Of a stretch of DNA of 64,000 bases, positions 45,484-54,610 are shown piece after piece (position 1 is the first letter of the stretch; the number at the start of each line of letters is the position of its first letter). The translations under genes were made by a program, and so were the position numbers. Origin of the DNA: CALNYZ01 sp942490945 (GTDB taxonomy: Bacteria > Pseudomonadota > Gammaproteobacteria > UBA6429 > Thiohalophilaceae); the NCBI GenBank assembly GCA_942490945.1, contig CALNYZ010000018.1, positions 1,364,001 to 1,428,000 of the forward strand. Reading direction: 5' to 3'. The notes under the pieces were generated by a model. The model was not told the origin of the DNA, did not search any database, and was given only the letters and a program-made list of their open reading frames with translations.

Positions 45484-46239
45484 TTAATCACTTTCTGTGC
45501 GACGGCGAATGCTGTCGACGGCGTTGATATAACGTTGGATAAATGTCATAAGATTGGGGGAAATATTCAAAAATTTGCTGCCAAATCGCTGGCCAGTTTT
45601 ATTGCCTTGTTTGATGACAATCTGATTACATATTTCGAGCTCTACTGCACCACGTATGTCATCGGGCAAGAACAGATGACAAGCTGAAAGTGTATCACCT
45701 GGCTCAAACTCAAACTGGAGATTCTCATCCATCAAGGCTATGCCGCCTGAACTGATGTCGAGAACGGGCATTTCTAATAAGTCACCACTTTCGAGTTTAA
45801 TCTGGCAAATGGCTTCATCGCTGAGCGGGATACGCACACGGTAGGCTTCCCGTCGCTGTACCCAGAGCATTTCTGACGGGATATCGCAGGCAAGGAAAGT
45901 CTGTCCCTGAAACTTCGCGCGGACAATTTTATCAGTCGAAAATTGTGCGTTTATACCTTTATGCTGTGTTTTGAATACGATGCGATCGGCGTTGATGAGT
46001 TTTTCATTCAAAGCCTCATTGGCACCATAGTCCAGCACCAGCACATTTCTGTCCTTGAGGACATCAATGACGGCGGTAATTATAAATTCGTTACCATGGT
46101 TAAAATAGCCGGTGATGACGCAACGGTCTTTCGCGAGCAAGCGGAGTTTTTGCACGATCTCATTACGATTGTGCAGGATGTATTCTTCCAGCTTCTCTAT
46201 GTGATCGGTGCTAGCGCCGGTTTTTTCCGATATATCCAT
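45484..46239 (-). CDS. PilZ-domain protein (YcgR-like, c-di-GMP binding)
   Basis: A 251-residue protein with an N-terminal YcgR-type domain (about 10-110) and a C-terminal PilZ domain. The two c-di-GMP motifs are seen as RREAYRVRIP (RxxxR) and DISSGGIAL (DxSxxG). YcgR proteins slow the flagellar motor or regulate other c-di-GMP responses. It lies 48 bases downstream of gluQ, probably in the same transcript. No flagellar genes are near, so the target is unknown. Confidence 0.88.
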   Translation of the reverse strand: MDISEKTGASTDHIEKLEEYILHNRNEIVQKLRLLAKDRCVITGYFNHGNEFIITAVIDVLKDRNVLVLDYGANEALNEKLINADRIVFKTQHKGINAQFSTDKIVRAKFQGQTFLACDIPSEMLWVQRREAYRVRIPLSDEAICQIKLESGDLLEMPVLDISSGGIALMDENLQFEFEPGDTLSACHLFLPDDIRGAVELEICNQIVIKQGNKTGQRFGSKFLNISPNLMTFIQRYINAVDSIRRRTESD

Positions 46240-46287
46240 ATTTTCCCATGTGTATCCGTAGCTTATGTTGCGGGTCAGGATTTAATG

Positions 46288-47193
46288 CTACTTAATATTA
46301 GCGGCAAATGCAGGCCGCTTCTTAATTTTTGTAATCGCATTCAAGCGCCAATTTGCTGCTGCCCAGGCCCATATTTCGTCAATATTGCCCTCAAGTAACT
46401 CTGCAGGAGGGTGCTGGTCAAGAAATGCCAGTGCAGCATAGAGCGTATTGACGATATCCTCGCGAGTAGTTGCCAGCGCCGGTGCCAGATTTTGTTTGCT
46501 CAGTTTGGCCTGATTCTCATCCATGGCGACAGGCAGATGGGTGTACTGTGGCGAGGGCAAGCCCAGTAATGACTGTATATATAGTTGCGGAAAGGTCATT
46601 TCCAGCAAATCTGCTCCTCGCACGACATGGGTGATGCCGGTACTAGCATCATCAACCGCGACAGCGAGGTTGTAACTGAAATGGCCATCTGCCCGTTTCA
46701 GGACAAAATCACCTATCGATTGCATTGTCTGGCTAAACGGCCCGAGCAGCCCATCTGTAAAGCCCACCTCTACGTCGTCCACTTTCAGGCGCCAACTTCG
46801 TAGCGTCTGGCCCTGCATTTGCTGTCGGCAGGTGCCGGGATATTGCTCTGTGTCCTGTAAGGCCAGGGTCTTGCGTGAGCAGCCACAGGCAAACACCCGT
46901 CCTGCGGCATGAAGTTGCTGGAAGGCCGCTTCGTAGGCTTCAGTACGTCTGCTTTGGAATTCGGTAGCGCCGTCCCATGCAAAGCCATAGGCTTCCAGAG
47001 TACGTTGGATGGTGTCTGCTGCACCTTGCATCTCTCGAGGTGGATCGATGTCTTCAATGCGCAAGCGCCAAAGACCCTGCTGTACCTGCGCCTCAAGGTA
47101 ACTGCCGGTAGCGGCAATCAGCGAGCCAAAATGTAATGGTCCGGTTGGGGAGGGGGCAAATCGACCACAATATTGCCTGTTATTGCTCGGCAA
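46288..47193 (-). CDS. gluQ: Glutamyl-Q tRNA(Asp) synthetase
   Basis: Attaches glutamate to queuosine in the tRNA-Asp anticodon. It is a truncated class I glutamyl-tRNA synthetase (301 residues) with RFAPSPTGPLHFGSL (HIGH-like), CGCSRKTL and a downstream Cys for zinc, and KLSKQN (KMSKS-like), without an anticodon-binding domain. In many gammaproteobacteria gluQ is next to dksA, which is also near here (48366). queF for queuosine synthesis lies at 53998. Confidence 0.94.
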   Translation of the reverse strand: MPSNNRQYCGRFAPSPTGPLHFGSLIAATGSYLEAQVQQGLWRLRIEDIDPPREMQGAADTIQRTLEAYGFAWDGATEFQSRRTEAYEAAFQQLHAAGRVFACGCSRKTLALQDTEQYPGTCRQQMQGQTLRSWRLKVDDVEVGFTDGLLGPFSQTMQSIGDFVLKRADGHFSYNLAVAVDDASTGITHVVRGADLLEMTFPQLYIQSLLGLPSPQYTHLPVAMDENQAKLSKQNLAPALATTREDIVNTLYAALAFLDQHPPAELLEGNIDEIWAWAAANWRLNAITKIKKRPAFAANIK

Positions 47194-47196
47194 AGC

Positions 47197-47865
47197 CTAG
47201 TCCTTGTGCCATTTTGTGAATTCGCTGACTTTTGCCCGATCCAGTCGATAATTGTTAACCGGATGGTCTTTGTCCGGATACCCGAGTGACATACCACACA
47301 GTACAATCTGATTGTCAGCAAGCTCAAGTTGTTGACGAACAATATCCGGGAATTCAGCCAGCGAGGCTTGCGGGCAGGTTGCCAGGCCAAACTCCAGTGC
47401 CGCCAACATCATATTTTGCAAAAACATGCCCATGTCCAACCAGCTGCCAGTATTGAGACTGGTATCGATGGTAAAGATGATTCCGACGGGTGCACCAAAA
47501 AAGCTGTAATTATTGTTCCACGCTTTGAGTCGTGCCTCTGGATCACCTTTTTTAATATCCAGCGCTTGGTATAGGCGGATTCCGCAGTCTTTGCGCCGCG
47601 CAGCATAGACTTCATCCCACTTTGTCGGGTAATAATCATAATCTGGATTGGCAGGTGTCTCGGTATTTCTGGCTTCGATGAGCGCAGTAGAAAGGGCATT
47701 TTTAGCCTCGCCGGTCAGCACATGCACGTGCCATGGTTGCGTATTGACGCCTGATGGAGCCCAGCTGGCTGCAGACAGTATTTTCTCGACCAGATCAGCT
47801 GCCACTGGTTTTGCCAGATAGGCCCGGCAGGTATGTCGCTGTTTAATCGCGGTAATAATGTCCAT
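47197..47865 (-). CDS. Nitroreductase-family flavoprotein
   Basis: A 222-residue FMN-dependent NAD(P)H oxidoreductase. The N-terminal block IKQRHTCRAYLAKPV and SAASWAPSGVNTQPWHVHVL bind FMN, and the C-terminal LGYPDKDHPVNNYR is typical. The start at 47865 follows AGGAG; the longer frame to 48018 is not supported. It ends 3 bases before gluQ begins, so the two are in one operon. The substrate is unknown. Confidence 0.9.
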   Translation of the reverse strand: MDIITAIKQRHTCRAYLAKPVAADLVEKILSAASWAPSGVNTQPWHVHVLTGEAKNALSTALIEARNTETPANPDYDYYPTKWDEVYAARRKDCGIRLYQALDIKKGDPEARLKAWNNNYSFFGAPVGIIFTIDTSLNTGSWLDMGMFLQNMMLAALEFGLATCPQASLAEFPDIVRQQLELADNQIVLCGMSLGYPDKDHPVNNYRLDRAKVSEFTKWHKD

Positions 47866-47982
47866 TTGGACTCCTGATTGTTTCGAATTGGATTCAATTT
47901 TGCTTATTTTACGTAAAGGGTAAAGTCGGTCACCCGGAATGCCGACTATTGTTTCATTCATATCCATAGTAGGGCAAATCGC

Positions 47983-48297
47983 GTGAGTAATTTTGATGAG
48001 GGTGTACTGATTATTCAAGGGGTACGTGAAGATGGGGGCAAACTTCGTCCAAGTGACTGGATCGAACGTATTTCATCAACATTAGCCTCTTTCGGCGATG
48101 ATCAGCGATTACGTTATTCAGATAGTGTGCAGCCTTGTGTGGTAAATGGTGAGAAATGCCTGATAGTCGCGCGAGGATTATCATATACCGAACCCGACAT
48201 GTACCGCTATGTGGTTGAATTTGCTGAGAGTAATCGCTTAAAAGTATTAACGGATCGCCGTTCTGGCGAACGCGCCCTCAAAACTTCATTAGAGTGA
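47983..48297 (+). CDS. DUF3579 family protein
   Basis: A 104-residue protein starting with GTG. It matches the DUF3579 pattern: LIIQGVREDGGKLRPSDWIER, LRYSDSVQPCVVNGEKCLIV and VVEFAESNRLKVL. The family is widespread in beta- and some gammaproteobacteria and has no known role. It is divergent from the nitroreductase gene and convergent with dksA. Confidence 0.85.
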   Translation: MSNFDEGVLIIQGVREDGGKLRPSDWIERISSTLASFGDDQRLRYSDSVQPCVVNGEKCLIVARGLSYTEPDMYRYVVEFAESNRLKVLTDRRSGERALKTSLE

Positions 48298-48305
48298 ATT
48301 TTGCG

Positions 48306-48339
48306 CTACCCGGTGAGCAGGGAAAGTATCACCGGGTAG
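48306..48339. terminator. Bidirectional hairpin between DUF3579 and dksA
   Basis: CTACCCGGTGA (48306-48316) and TCACCGGGTAG (48329-48339) form a perfect 11-base stem around a 12-base loop between convergent genes. There is no T-tract on either side, so termination may be weak or rho-assisted. Confidence 0.6.
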
Positions 48340-48365
48340 TGGTAGTGTCGCCAAATGATGGATGT

Positions 48366-49001
48366 TTACAAGCGTGAACGTTCGCGTATCTCATCTTCGC
48401 TTTTACAATTGATACACAGATCGGCAGTCGGGCGTGCCTCCAGTCGGCGTATACCAATTTCTTCGCCACAAGTTTTGCAATAACCATACTCACCGCTATC
48501 GATATACGAAATTGATTTATCAATTTTCTTGATCAATTTACGTTCGCGATCACGCGCGCGTAGTTCCATGGTGAATTCAGTTTCTTGTGTGGCGCGATCA
48601 TTCGGATCGGGGAAATTGGCTGCTTCATCCTGCATATGATGCACAGTCCGGTCAACTTCAGCCATCAGGTCATGTTTCCAGGCGAGCAAGATTTCACGAA
48701 AATGTTCTTGCTGCTCATCGTTCATGTAGTCTTCACCCTTTTTCATGTCATAGGGTGTGAACTCACTATAGCCATCTACACTGGACCTGGCTTTTCCTGA
48801 TTTACCCTTGGCAGCAGACTTTTTCTTCGCGACCGTTTTCTTTTTCGCAACCTTCTTTTTGGCAGCGGTTTTTTTCTTGCTGGTTTTCTTCTTCGCCGCA
48901 ACCTTCTTTTTCGAGCTGGTTTTTTTCGCCGCTGTTTTTTTCTTGGCGGTTTTCTTCTTGGTCGTGACTTTCTTCTTGGTTGCTTTCTTTTTAACTGCCA
49001 T
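48366..49001 (-). CDS. dksA: RNA polymerase-binding factor DksA with lysine-rich N-terminal extension
   Basis: Secondary-channel regulator that works with ppGpp. Residues 86-211 form a complete DksA: coiled-coil tip FPDPNDRATQE with the DxxDxA motif (Asp132, Asp135, Ala137) and the zinc finger Cys175, Cys178, Cys196, Cys199. Before this lies a roughly 70-residue extension built of TKKK/AAKKK repeats in which 35 of the first 70 residues are Lys, like histone H1 or AlgP tails. The start at 49001 (MAVKKKATKK) follows GGGGAG. E. coli DksA has only 151 residues and no such tail. Confidence 0.93.
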   Translation of the reverse strand: MAVKKKATKKKVTTKKKTAKKKTAAKKTSSKKKVAAKKKTSKKKTAAKKKVAKKKTVAKKKSAAKGKSGKARSSVDGYSEFTPYDMKKGEDYMNDEQQEHFREILLAWKHDLMAEVDRTVHHMQDEAANFPDPNDRATQETEFTMELRARDRERKLIKKIDKSISYIDSGEYGYCKTCGEEIGIRRLEARPTADLCINCKSEDEIRERSRL

Positions 49002-49287
49002 ATTTCGGGTGCTCCCCTTTATTTGTGCTTCAAAATCAGCTGCCATGGTTTACAACTGATTCATACAATCCTGAAAAATAACGCGCTTTAATACCAGAAT
49101 GCCTAAGGGTGTGCAACAGGTATATTAAAATTGCGCACTTTAGCACTTATTCCAATCAATGCATAATTTTATCCTGTGTTATATTAAGCGATTGTTAAAT
49201 AGGTGACTTTTTAACGATTGACCAGAAATTAACCGCGATTTAATGCGGGATTTTACCCCATATTTATTACAGGAGAAGAGAGCAGTA

Positions 49288-50052
49288 ATGGCACTTGAGG
49301 CACTAATATTTGATGTGGATGGCACCCTGGCAGATACCGAACGGGATGGGCATCGCGTGGCATTTAATCAGGCATTTGCGCAGGCAAATTGCGACTGGCA
49401 GTGGTCGGTGAGCGAATATGGAGAGCTGCTGGCTATCACGGGTGGCAAGGAACGCATCCTGCATTATCTGACAAACAAGCGACCCGAGGTGTTCAAAGAG
49501 CTCACCGCAAGTGGCGAACTCGACAAGCTTATCCCCAAATTACATGCTGCCAAAACTGATTTTTATACCGAGTTACTGAGTCATGGTGAGATACCCTTAC
49601 GTATCGGTGTTGAACGATTGCTGGAAGAGGCGATGGATGCAGGATTACGTCTGGCGATTGCGACCACCACAACACCGGCAAATGTTACGGCGCTGCTGAC
49701 ACATACGCTTGGCAAAGAATCAATTAAATGGTTCGAGGTCATTGCCGCAGGTGATATCGTGCCAGCAAAAAAACCTGCATCGGATATATATGATTTTACC
49801 TTGAACGAGTTGCAGCTTGATTCGAATGCGTGTATCGCCTTTGAAGATTCAGAGAATGGTATTCGTTCATCAATGGGGGCAAACCTGATGACGATTATTA
49901 CCATAAATGATTACACCAAAGATCATGATTTTACGGGTGCAAAAATAGTGCTTGAACACCTGGGTGAAACGGGAAATAAACCTGAAGTATACTCGGGCGA
50001 TCTGGGACGGTATGATTATATTGGTGTAGAGTATTTACGTTCTATAATTTAA
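49288..50052 (+). CDS. CbbY-like HAD phosphatase
   Basis: A 254-residue haloacid-dehalogenase-type hydrolase. The catalytic DVDGTLADTE holds the nucleophile and acid/base aspartates. AKKPASDIYDFTLNEL and AFEDSENGIRSSMGANL complete the active site. The C-terminal TIITINDYTKDHDFTGA is characteristic of CbbY, which removes xylulose-1,5-bisphosphate, an inhibitor of RuBisCO. This would fit a Calvin-cycle organism, although no cbb genes are in the window. The start follows AGGAGAAGAG; the frame back to 49243 is not favoured. Confidence 0.85.
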   Translation: MALEALIFDVDGTLADTERDGHRVAFNQAFAQANCDWQWSVSEYGELLAITGGKERILHYLTNKRPEVFKELTASGELDKLIPKLHAAKTDFYTELLSHGEIPLRIGVERLLEEAMDAGLRLAIATTTTPANVTALLTHTLGKESIKWFEVIAAGDIVPAKKPASDIYDFTLNELQLDSNACIAFEDSENGIRSSMGANLMTIITINDYTKDHDFTGAKIVLEHLGETGNKPEVYSGDLGRYDYIGVEYLRSII

Positions 50053-50123
50053 CATCTTTAAAAGTTTTTAACATGAATTATTGTCATGCACAGAAAGCAG
50101 GTGAACAGAATTTCTTTTTCTGC

Positions 50124-50588
50124 TTATAATTGCTTGACCTGTTTCAATATAGCACCGGCATGACCTTCTGCCGTGACGCCGTACTGGGCATCGACCAGCA
50201 TGCCGTCTTTATTGATAATAAATGTCGAGCGAACAATGCCCATTTTTTTTACGCCGGCTTTTTCTTTTTCCTGCCAGACGCCGTATGCTTCACATAACTT
50301 GCCCGATGTATCTGCCAGCAAATCGATTGTCAGGCCAAACTTGTCAATAAATGCCTGGTGACTGTCGCAACTGTCCTTGCTGACGCCGAGAATAACAGTA
50401 TCGCAAGCAGCAAAATCATCTGCCAGGGCAGTAAACTGGTTAGCTTCAATAGTACAGCCGGGTGTATCGTCTTTGGGATAAAAATACAGCACAACATGTT
50501 TTTTACCCTGAAAGTCACTTAACTTGATTGCTTCATTGTTCTGGTTAACAGTGTCAAATGCGGGTGCAGGCTGATTTTTTTGTAACAT
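50124..50588 (-). CDS. bcp: Thiol peroxidase of the Bcp (peroxiredoxin Q) family
   Basis: Reduces hydrogen and organic peroxides with thioredoxin. The peroxidatic cysteine is Cys45 in DTPGCTIEA. The Cys that resolves it five residues later in E. coli Bcp is absent here (Asn50), so this is an atypical or one-cysteine form using another of its cysteines. The length is 154 residues. It is divergent from the aminotransferase gene. Confidence 0.93.
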   Translation of the reverse strand: MLQKNQPAPAFDTVNQNNEAIKLSDFQGKKHVVLYFYPKDDTPGCTIEANQFTALADDFAACDTVILGVSKDSCDSHQAFIDKFGLTIDLLADTSGKLCEAYGVWQEKEKAGVKKMGIVRSTFIINKDGMLVDAQYGVTAEGHAGAILKQVKQL

Positions 50589-50656
50589 ATTATTACCTTA
50601 GTGTTTGTAATTGTTTATTATCAATCAAACAGTATTGTAACAGGATTTATCAGCAC

Positions 50657-51814
50657 ATGATCAACATTGCCGATCGCGCCAAACAAATACAGCCATTTCA
50701 TGTTATGAAAATTCTGGCACGCGCAAAAGAATTGGAAGCGCAAGGTCGTGACATTGTTCACATGGAAGTTGGTGAACCTGATTTTACCACGCCGCAGTCT
50801 GTTATTGCTGCAGCCATTGCTGCGGTAACGACTGGCGAAATGTTTTATACGCCAGCCACCGGCTTGCCAGCATTGCGTAAGGAAATCTCCGAGTATTACC
50901 AGACAATATTTCACATTGATGTGCCTGTTGAACGCATCATGATTACGCCGGGTGCGTCTGGTGGCTTGTTTGTCGTGCTTAGCGCATTACTGGATACAGG
51001 CGATAAAGTCATGTTGGCCGACCCGGGTTATCCATGTAACAAACATTTTGTAAACCTGTTGTCGGGAAATGTTGTCGCGGTTCCTGTTACGCGTGATTCG
51101 AATTTTCAGTTAACGCTAAAACTTGTTGAAGCTAACTGGCAAAAAGGCATACGCATTGTGTTGCTGGCTTCACCCGCCAATCCTACCGGTACCTGTGTTG
51201 ATCCCGTGGAGCTGAAAAAGATAATTGAATTTTGCCGCACACATAAGGCAGTCGTGGTGGTAGATGAGATTTATCAAAATCTTGTTTATGACATACCACC
51301 TGTTACAGCTTTAAACCTTGGTAATGATGTAATTGTTATAAACAGTTTTTCCAAGTATTTTTGTATGACAGGCTATCGTATAGGTTGGCTGGTCGCGCCG
51401 GTTGCATTAATGACAGCGCTCGATAATTTGTCACAAAATCTTTTTTTAGCCGCGCCGACGCCGAGTCAATATGCCGCACTGGCGGCGTTTAAACCTGAAA
51501 CAATCGATGTTCTTGAACAGCGAAAAAAAATCTTTGCTGCGCGGCGGAATTTTTTGTTACAGGCGCTGGCCGATATCGGACTTGCTGTGCCGGTAGTTCC
51601 GGATGGTGCCTTTTATGTTTATGTCGATGTCAGCAAGTATACAGATGACAGTTATGTATTCAGTGAGACATGCCTGGAAAAAGCCGGTGTCGCGGTGACG
51701 CCGGGAATTGATTTTGGTGACTATAAAGCGAATCATTATATTCGTCTCGCCTATACGACCGATGAAGCGCGTCTTCAGGAAGGCGTGCAGCGCCTGGCAA
51801 CTTTGCTTAAATAG
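50657..51814 (+). CDS. PLP-dependent aminotransferase, class I/II
   Basis: A 385-residue aspartate/alanine-type aminotransferase. The N-terminus has GRDIVHMEVGEPDFTTP and the PLP lysine lies in INSFSKYFCMTGYRIGWL. ASPANPTGT and VVDEIYQNL are standard. The substrate (alanine, aspartate or another) cannot be fixed from sequence. The ATG at 50657 gives MINIADRAKQIQPFHVMKIL, a usual opening; the frame upstream overlaps bcp. Confidence 0.9.
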   Translation: MINIADRAKQIQPFHVMKILARAKELEAQGRDIVHMEVGEPDFTTPQSVIAAAIAAVTTGEMFYTPATGLPALRKEISEYYQTIFHIDVPVERIMITPGASGGLFVVLSALLDTGDKVMLADPGYPCNKHFVNLLSGNVVAVPVTRDSNFQLTLKLVEANWQKGIRIVLLASPANPTGTCVDPVELKKIIEFCRTHKAVVVVDEIYQNLVYDIPPVTALNLGNDVIVINSFSKYFCMTGYRIGWLVAPVALMTALDNLSQNLFLAAPTPSQYAALAAFKPETIDVLEQRKKIFAARRNFLLQALADIGLAVPVVPDGAFYVYVDVSKYTDDSYVFSETCLEKAGVAVTPGIDFGDYKANHYIRLAYTTDEARLQEGVQRLATLLK

Positions 51815-51852
51815 TTAATGCACGCTGCATAGCTGTTAAATTATATTGCACG

Positions 51853-52629
51853 CTAAATAATATTTTGCGAATTGGCGGGTATTTTTTTGACAGCCATGGC
51901 TGTTGCGCCGGCAACAGCTACCGGCATGACCAGAAAGTTTACAACCGGGATCATGGTTGCGAGCGTCGCCATACCACCAAATCCCAGTGCAAGTGATCGA
52001 TTATTTCTTAGTGTATTTTTAATCAATGGAAAAGTCAGGCCGCGATTACCTAACGGGTAATCGGCATATTCAATGGCAAGCATCCACGCACCGAACAATG
52101 CCCAAAGAAATGGCGAGATGATGTTAATTACAGGTATAAAGGTGATGATCAGCAATGCGATAGACCAGATTATTAAATACAACATTTTTCGCAACTCGCC
52201 GCCGATTGCTTCAAACGATTGTTTAATGATATTAGCTTCAAGCGCAACGGGATCACTGCCGGTTAAATGTCGTTCCACAGCCGCAGAAAGATAGCTGTTA
52301 AATGGCGCGCCTATAATATTGGCAAGAATGGTGAAGCTGAAAAAAACAATAATTAACACCACCGCAGCAAATAATATCCACAACAAACCAACGAACCATT
52401 CAATAATGGGTGTTAAAAAATCCGGCATCCAGCTCGGTACACCGGGCGTTAAATAATTTACCAGCACTTCGTATTGTGTAAACAGGTAATAAATCGCAAC
52501 GGCGAACAGGATAATATTTATCGCCAGCGGGATGACGACGTGTTTTTTCACGCCCGGTTTTGTTATCAGACTGAGGCCATTGGTAAAAAAGCCGGCACCT
52601 GCCAGCAGTTTCGAAATCGGATTACTCAT
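51853..52629 (-). CDS. cysZ: CysZ/EI24-family sulfate transporter
   Basis: A 258-residue inner-membrane protein with four main hydrophobic segments. It has the family opening NPISKLLAGAGFFTNGLSLITKPG and central IGAPFNSYLSAAVERHL, and a C-terminal GNRGLTFPLIKNTLRNNR block. CysZ imports sulfate for cysteine synthesis. It lies 41 bases downstream of the FGGY kinase gene on the same strand. Confidence 0.88.
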   Translation of the reverse strand: MSNPISKLLAGAGFFTNGLSLITKPGVKKHVVIPLAINIILFAVAIYYLFTQYEVLVNYLTPGVPSWMPDFLTPIIEWFVGLLWILFAAVVLIIVFFSFTILANIIGAPFNSYLSAAVERHLTGSDPVALEANIIKQSFEAIGGELRKMLYLIIWSIALLIITFIPVINIISPFLWALFGAWMLAIEYADYPLGNRGLTFPLIKNTLRNNRSLALGFGGMATLATMIPVVNFLVMPVAVAGATAMAVKKIPANSQNII

Positions 52630-52670
52630 TACTTGCTCCAGATTTTGCTTTCAACCAGAATAACATGAAT

Positions 52671-53978
52671 CTACGCTGTCGATGAACAGCCATGCAGGGC
52701 AAGCAGGGCAGCACCATATGCCGCATCACTATGCTGTGGTGTTTGCATGGTACAGCCCAGTTTGCTCTGGCGTAAACGGGTCCAAACTTCATTTTTACTA
52801 CCACCACCTACACTGAAAACACGTTGCGGAACTGGTGCGCCTAATTCGTGCAGTCGCTTATATCCCATTGCTTCGATATTTGCGATGCCAGCAAATAATT
52901 CGTGCAGAAACTCGGCATCATTTTCCGGTCGCGGTGACAACTGTGGCTGCTTGTTCGGGTCGCTGATAGGGAAACGTTCTCCCGGGCGCGGTAGCGGATA
53001 ATAATCCAGTGTACAGGCTCGGGAGAGATCAATTTGCGCGCTGAGTGCAGACATTTGTTGGTCGCTAAAATATTGCCGTAACACTGCGCCGCCGCTGTTC
53101 GATGCACCGCCTACCAGCCATTTTAATTTTCCCTGTACAAAATACGGCTGGCTGTAGATACCGTATTCACTGTTATGAACAGGTTGGTCATGGATTATTT
53201 TCAACACCAGGGTGCTGCCCAGTGAGGTGACCGCATCACCGGTTTGTTGCGCGCCCGTTGCGATGAATGCTGCGGTGCTGTCGGTTGTGCCAGCCATAAC
53301 CTGAACACAATCCGGAATACCAAGTTGCCGTGCAACGTGCGACGCAACGGTACCAACCTGATTACCTGGCACATATATAGTTGGCAGCTGCTTTATGTTG
53401 ACGGTGGTTTTATGAATCCATGCCGGCCAGTCCTTGTTAATAACATCGCAGCCTGTTTTCAGGCAATTGTTGCTGTCACTAGAAGAAAAATTACCGGTTA
53501 GCTTGCCGACTATCCAGTCAACCTGATGCAAGGCGTAATGAATATCTTTTGCAAATGGTTGTTCATACAACCACATCAGCTTCGGCAGGCCGGCGCTGAC
53601 CTGATGCACCGGGACATCCGGCGGCGCAATCTTTGCCAATTGCGCAACTTGCTTATCACTGCGCGCATCGTTATACATTAGCGCCGGTGCCAATGGGTTA
53701 CCTTGCTGGTCTGTAACCAGTACCGTGCCTGATGTGCCATCCAGGGCAAGGCTTTGAAGGTTTGTCAGAGATGTTTGTTGTTTGAGATTCTTAATGACAG
53801 TAACAAGCGATTGCCACCAGATCTCAGCGTGTTGTTCAACACCCTTGTTGGCAACATTGAGTGGTGCGGGTAATGCAGCCTGGGTGTTGGCAATCAGAGT
53901 TTTATGTTCATCAATAACAATTGCGCGAATACCTGAAGTACCAATGTCGATACCCAGAAATAATTGCTTGGAAGTCAA
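52671..53978 (-). CDS. FGGY-family carbohydrate kinase, D-ribulose-kinase-like
   Basis: A 435-residue sugar kinase. The N-terminal phosphate loop is LGIDIGTSGIRAIVID, the catalytic aspartate region is LALDGTSGTVLV, and the C-terminal ATP site is VFSVGGGSKNEVWTRLRQS. The DGTSGTVL and LMYNDARSDK blocks resemble the D-ribulose kinases of cyanobacteria and plants more than xylulokinase or glycerol kinase; that comparison is from memory. A nearby CbbY-like gene hints at pentose salvage. Confidence 0.85.
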   Translation of the reverse strand: MTSKQLFLGIDIGTSGIRAIVIDEHKTLIANTQAALPAPLNVANKGVEQHAEIWWQSLVTVIKNLKQQTSLTNLQSLALDGTSGTVLVTDQQGNPLAPALMYNDARSDKQVAQLAKIAPPDVPVHQVSAGLPKLMWLYEQPFAKDIHYALHQVDWIVGKLTGNFSSSDSNNCLKTGCDVINKDWPAWIHKTTVNIKQLPTIYVPGNQVGTVASHVARQLGIPDCVQVMAGTTDSTAAFIATGAQQTGDAVTSLGSTLVLKIIHDQPVHNSEYGIYSQPYFVQGKLKWLVGGASNSGGAVLRQYFSDQQMSALSAQIDLSRACTLDYYPLPRPGERFPISDPNKQPQLSPRPENDAEFLHELFAGIANIEAMGYKRLHELGAPVPQRVFSVGGGSKNEVWTRLRQSKLGCTMQTPQHSDAAYGAALLALHGCSSTA

Positions 53979-53997
53979 AACGCGGTGAGATTAAATT

Positions 53998-54387
53998 TTA
54001 GGGAAGTTGTACAACAGTTGGTGGTGTCCAGCCAGGCTGTAGATGTTCGACCACGACACTGGTATAAATTCCGCCACGGACATTAAATTCAGCACTGAGC
54101 CGCATAAAACGTGGACCGCATGCACGCACCAGATCATCGAGGATGGTATTGGTCACCGCTTCGTGAAAGGCACCTTCATCACGATACGACCAGACATACA
54201 TCTTGAGTGACTTCAGTTCGATGCAATATTTGTCCGGCACGTACTCTATATTGAGCGTGGCAAAGTCAGGCTGGCCAGTCTTCGGACACAGGCAGGTAAA
54301 CTCCGGCACTTCTATCCGAATCGTGTAATCCCGCTCGTGCATGGGATTCTCAAAGGTTTCTAATTGTCGGCTTGGTTCACTTGGCAT
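53998..54387 (-). CDS. queF: NADPH-dependent 7-cyano-7-deazaguanine reductase QueF
   Basis: Reduces preQ0 to preQ1 in queuosine synthesis. This is the short (129-residue, B. subtilis-type) form. The active cysteine is Cys34 in FTCLCPKTGQPDFA, with Asp41. The NADPH-binding block ELKSLKMYVWSYRDEGAFHE is clear. It ends 20 bases upstream of the kinase gene start (minus strand). gluQ, which acts on queuosine-containing tRNA, is at 46288. Confidence 0.95.
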   Translation of the reverse strand: MPSEPSRQLETFENPMHERDYTIRIEVPEFTCLCPKTGQPDFATLNIEYVPDKYCIELKSLKMYVWSYRDEGAFHEAVTNTILDDLVRACGPRFMRLSAEFNVRGGIYTSVVVEHLQPGWTPPTVVQLP

Positions 54388-54610
54388 GGCGCAACCTTAC
54401 TTTAGCCGTGTGATCCCTGCAAGTGTTTCCTTGCTTGTTGAGCCGGGGATTGCCTATAAACCGAGCAAATTTTCGATTGTTAACGATATCAACTGTTTAG
54501 GTCAGGCATCTCAATTGCAGTGTGTATGCGCGATAAAAATATTCGTCACAATAGTGAAATATGTGTCTGTCAATCTTGTGCGTGAGAGGACTGTCCGGTA
54601 TCTTCCGTCC

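Noticed and set aside
48808..49059. Open frame on the plus strand opposite dksA encoding a Phe/Ala-rich, apparently membrane-like protein
   Set aside because: It is the exact complement of the lysine codon repeats in dksA (AAG/AAA read as CTT/TTT). There is no ribosome binding site and the dksA frame has clear family similarity.
54341..54610. 90-residue N-terminal extension of SMC
   Set aside because: Family similarity begins exactly at MRLKKLKLAGF (54611). The extension overlaps queF and its upstream region on the other strand.
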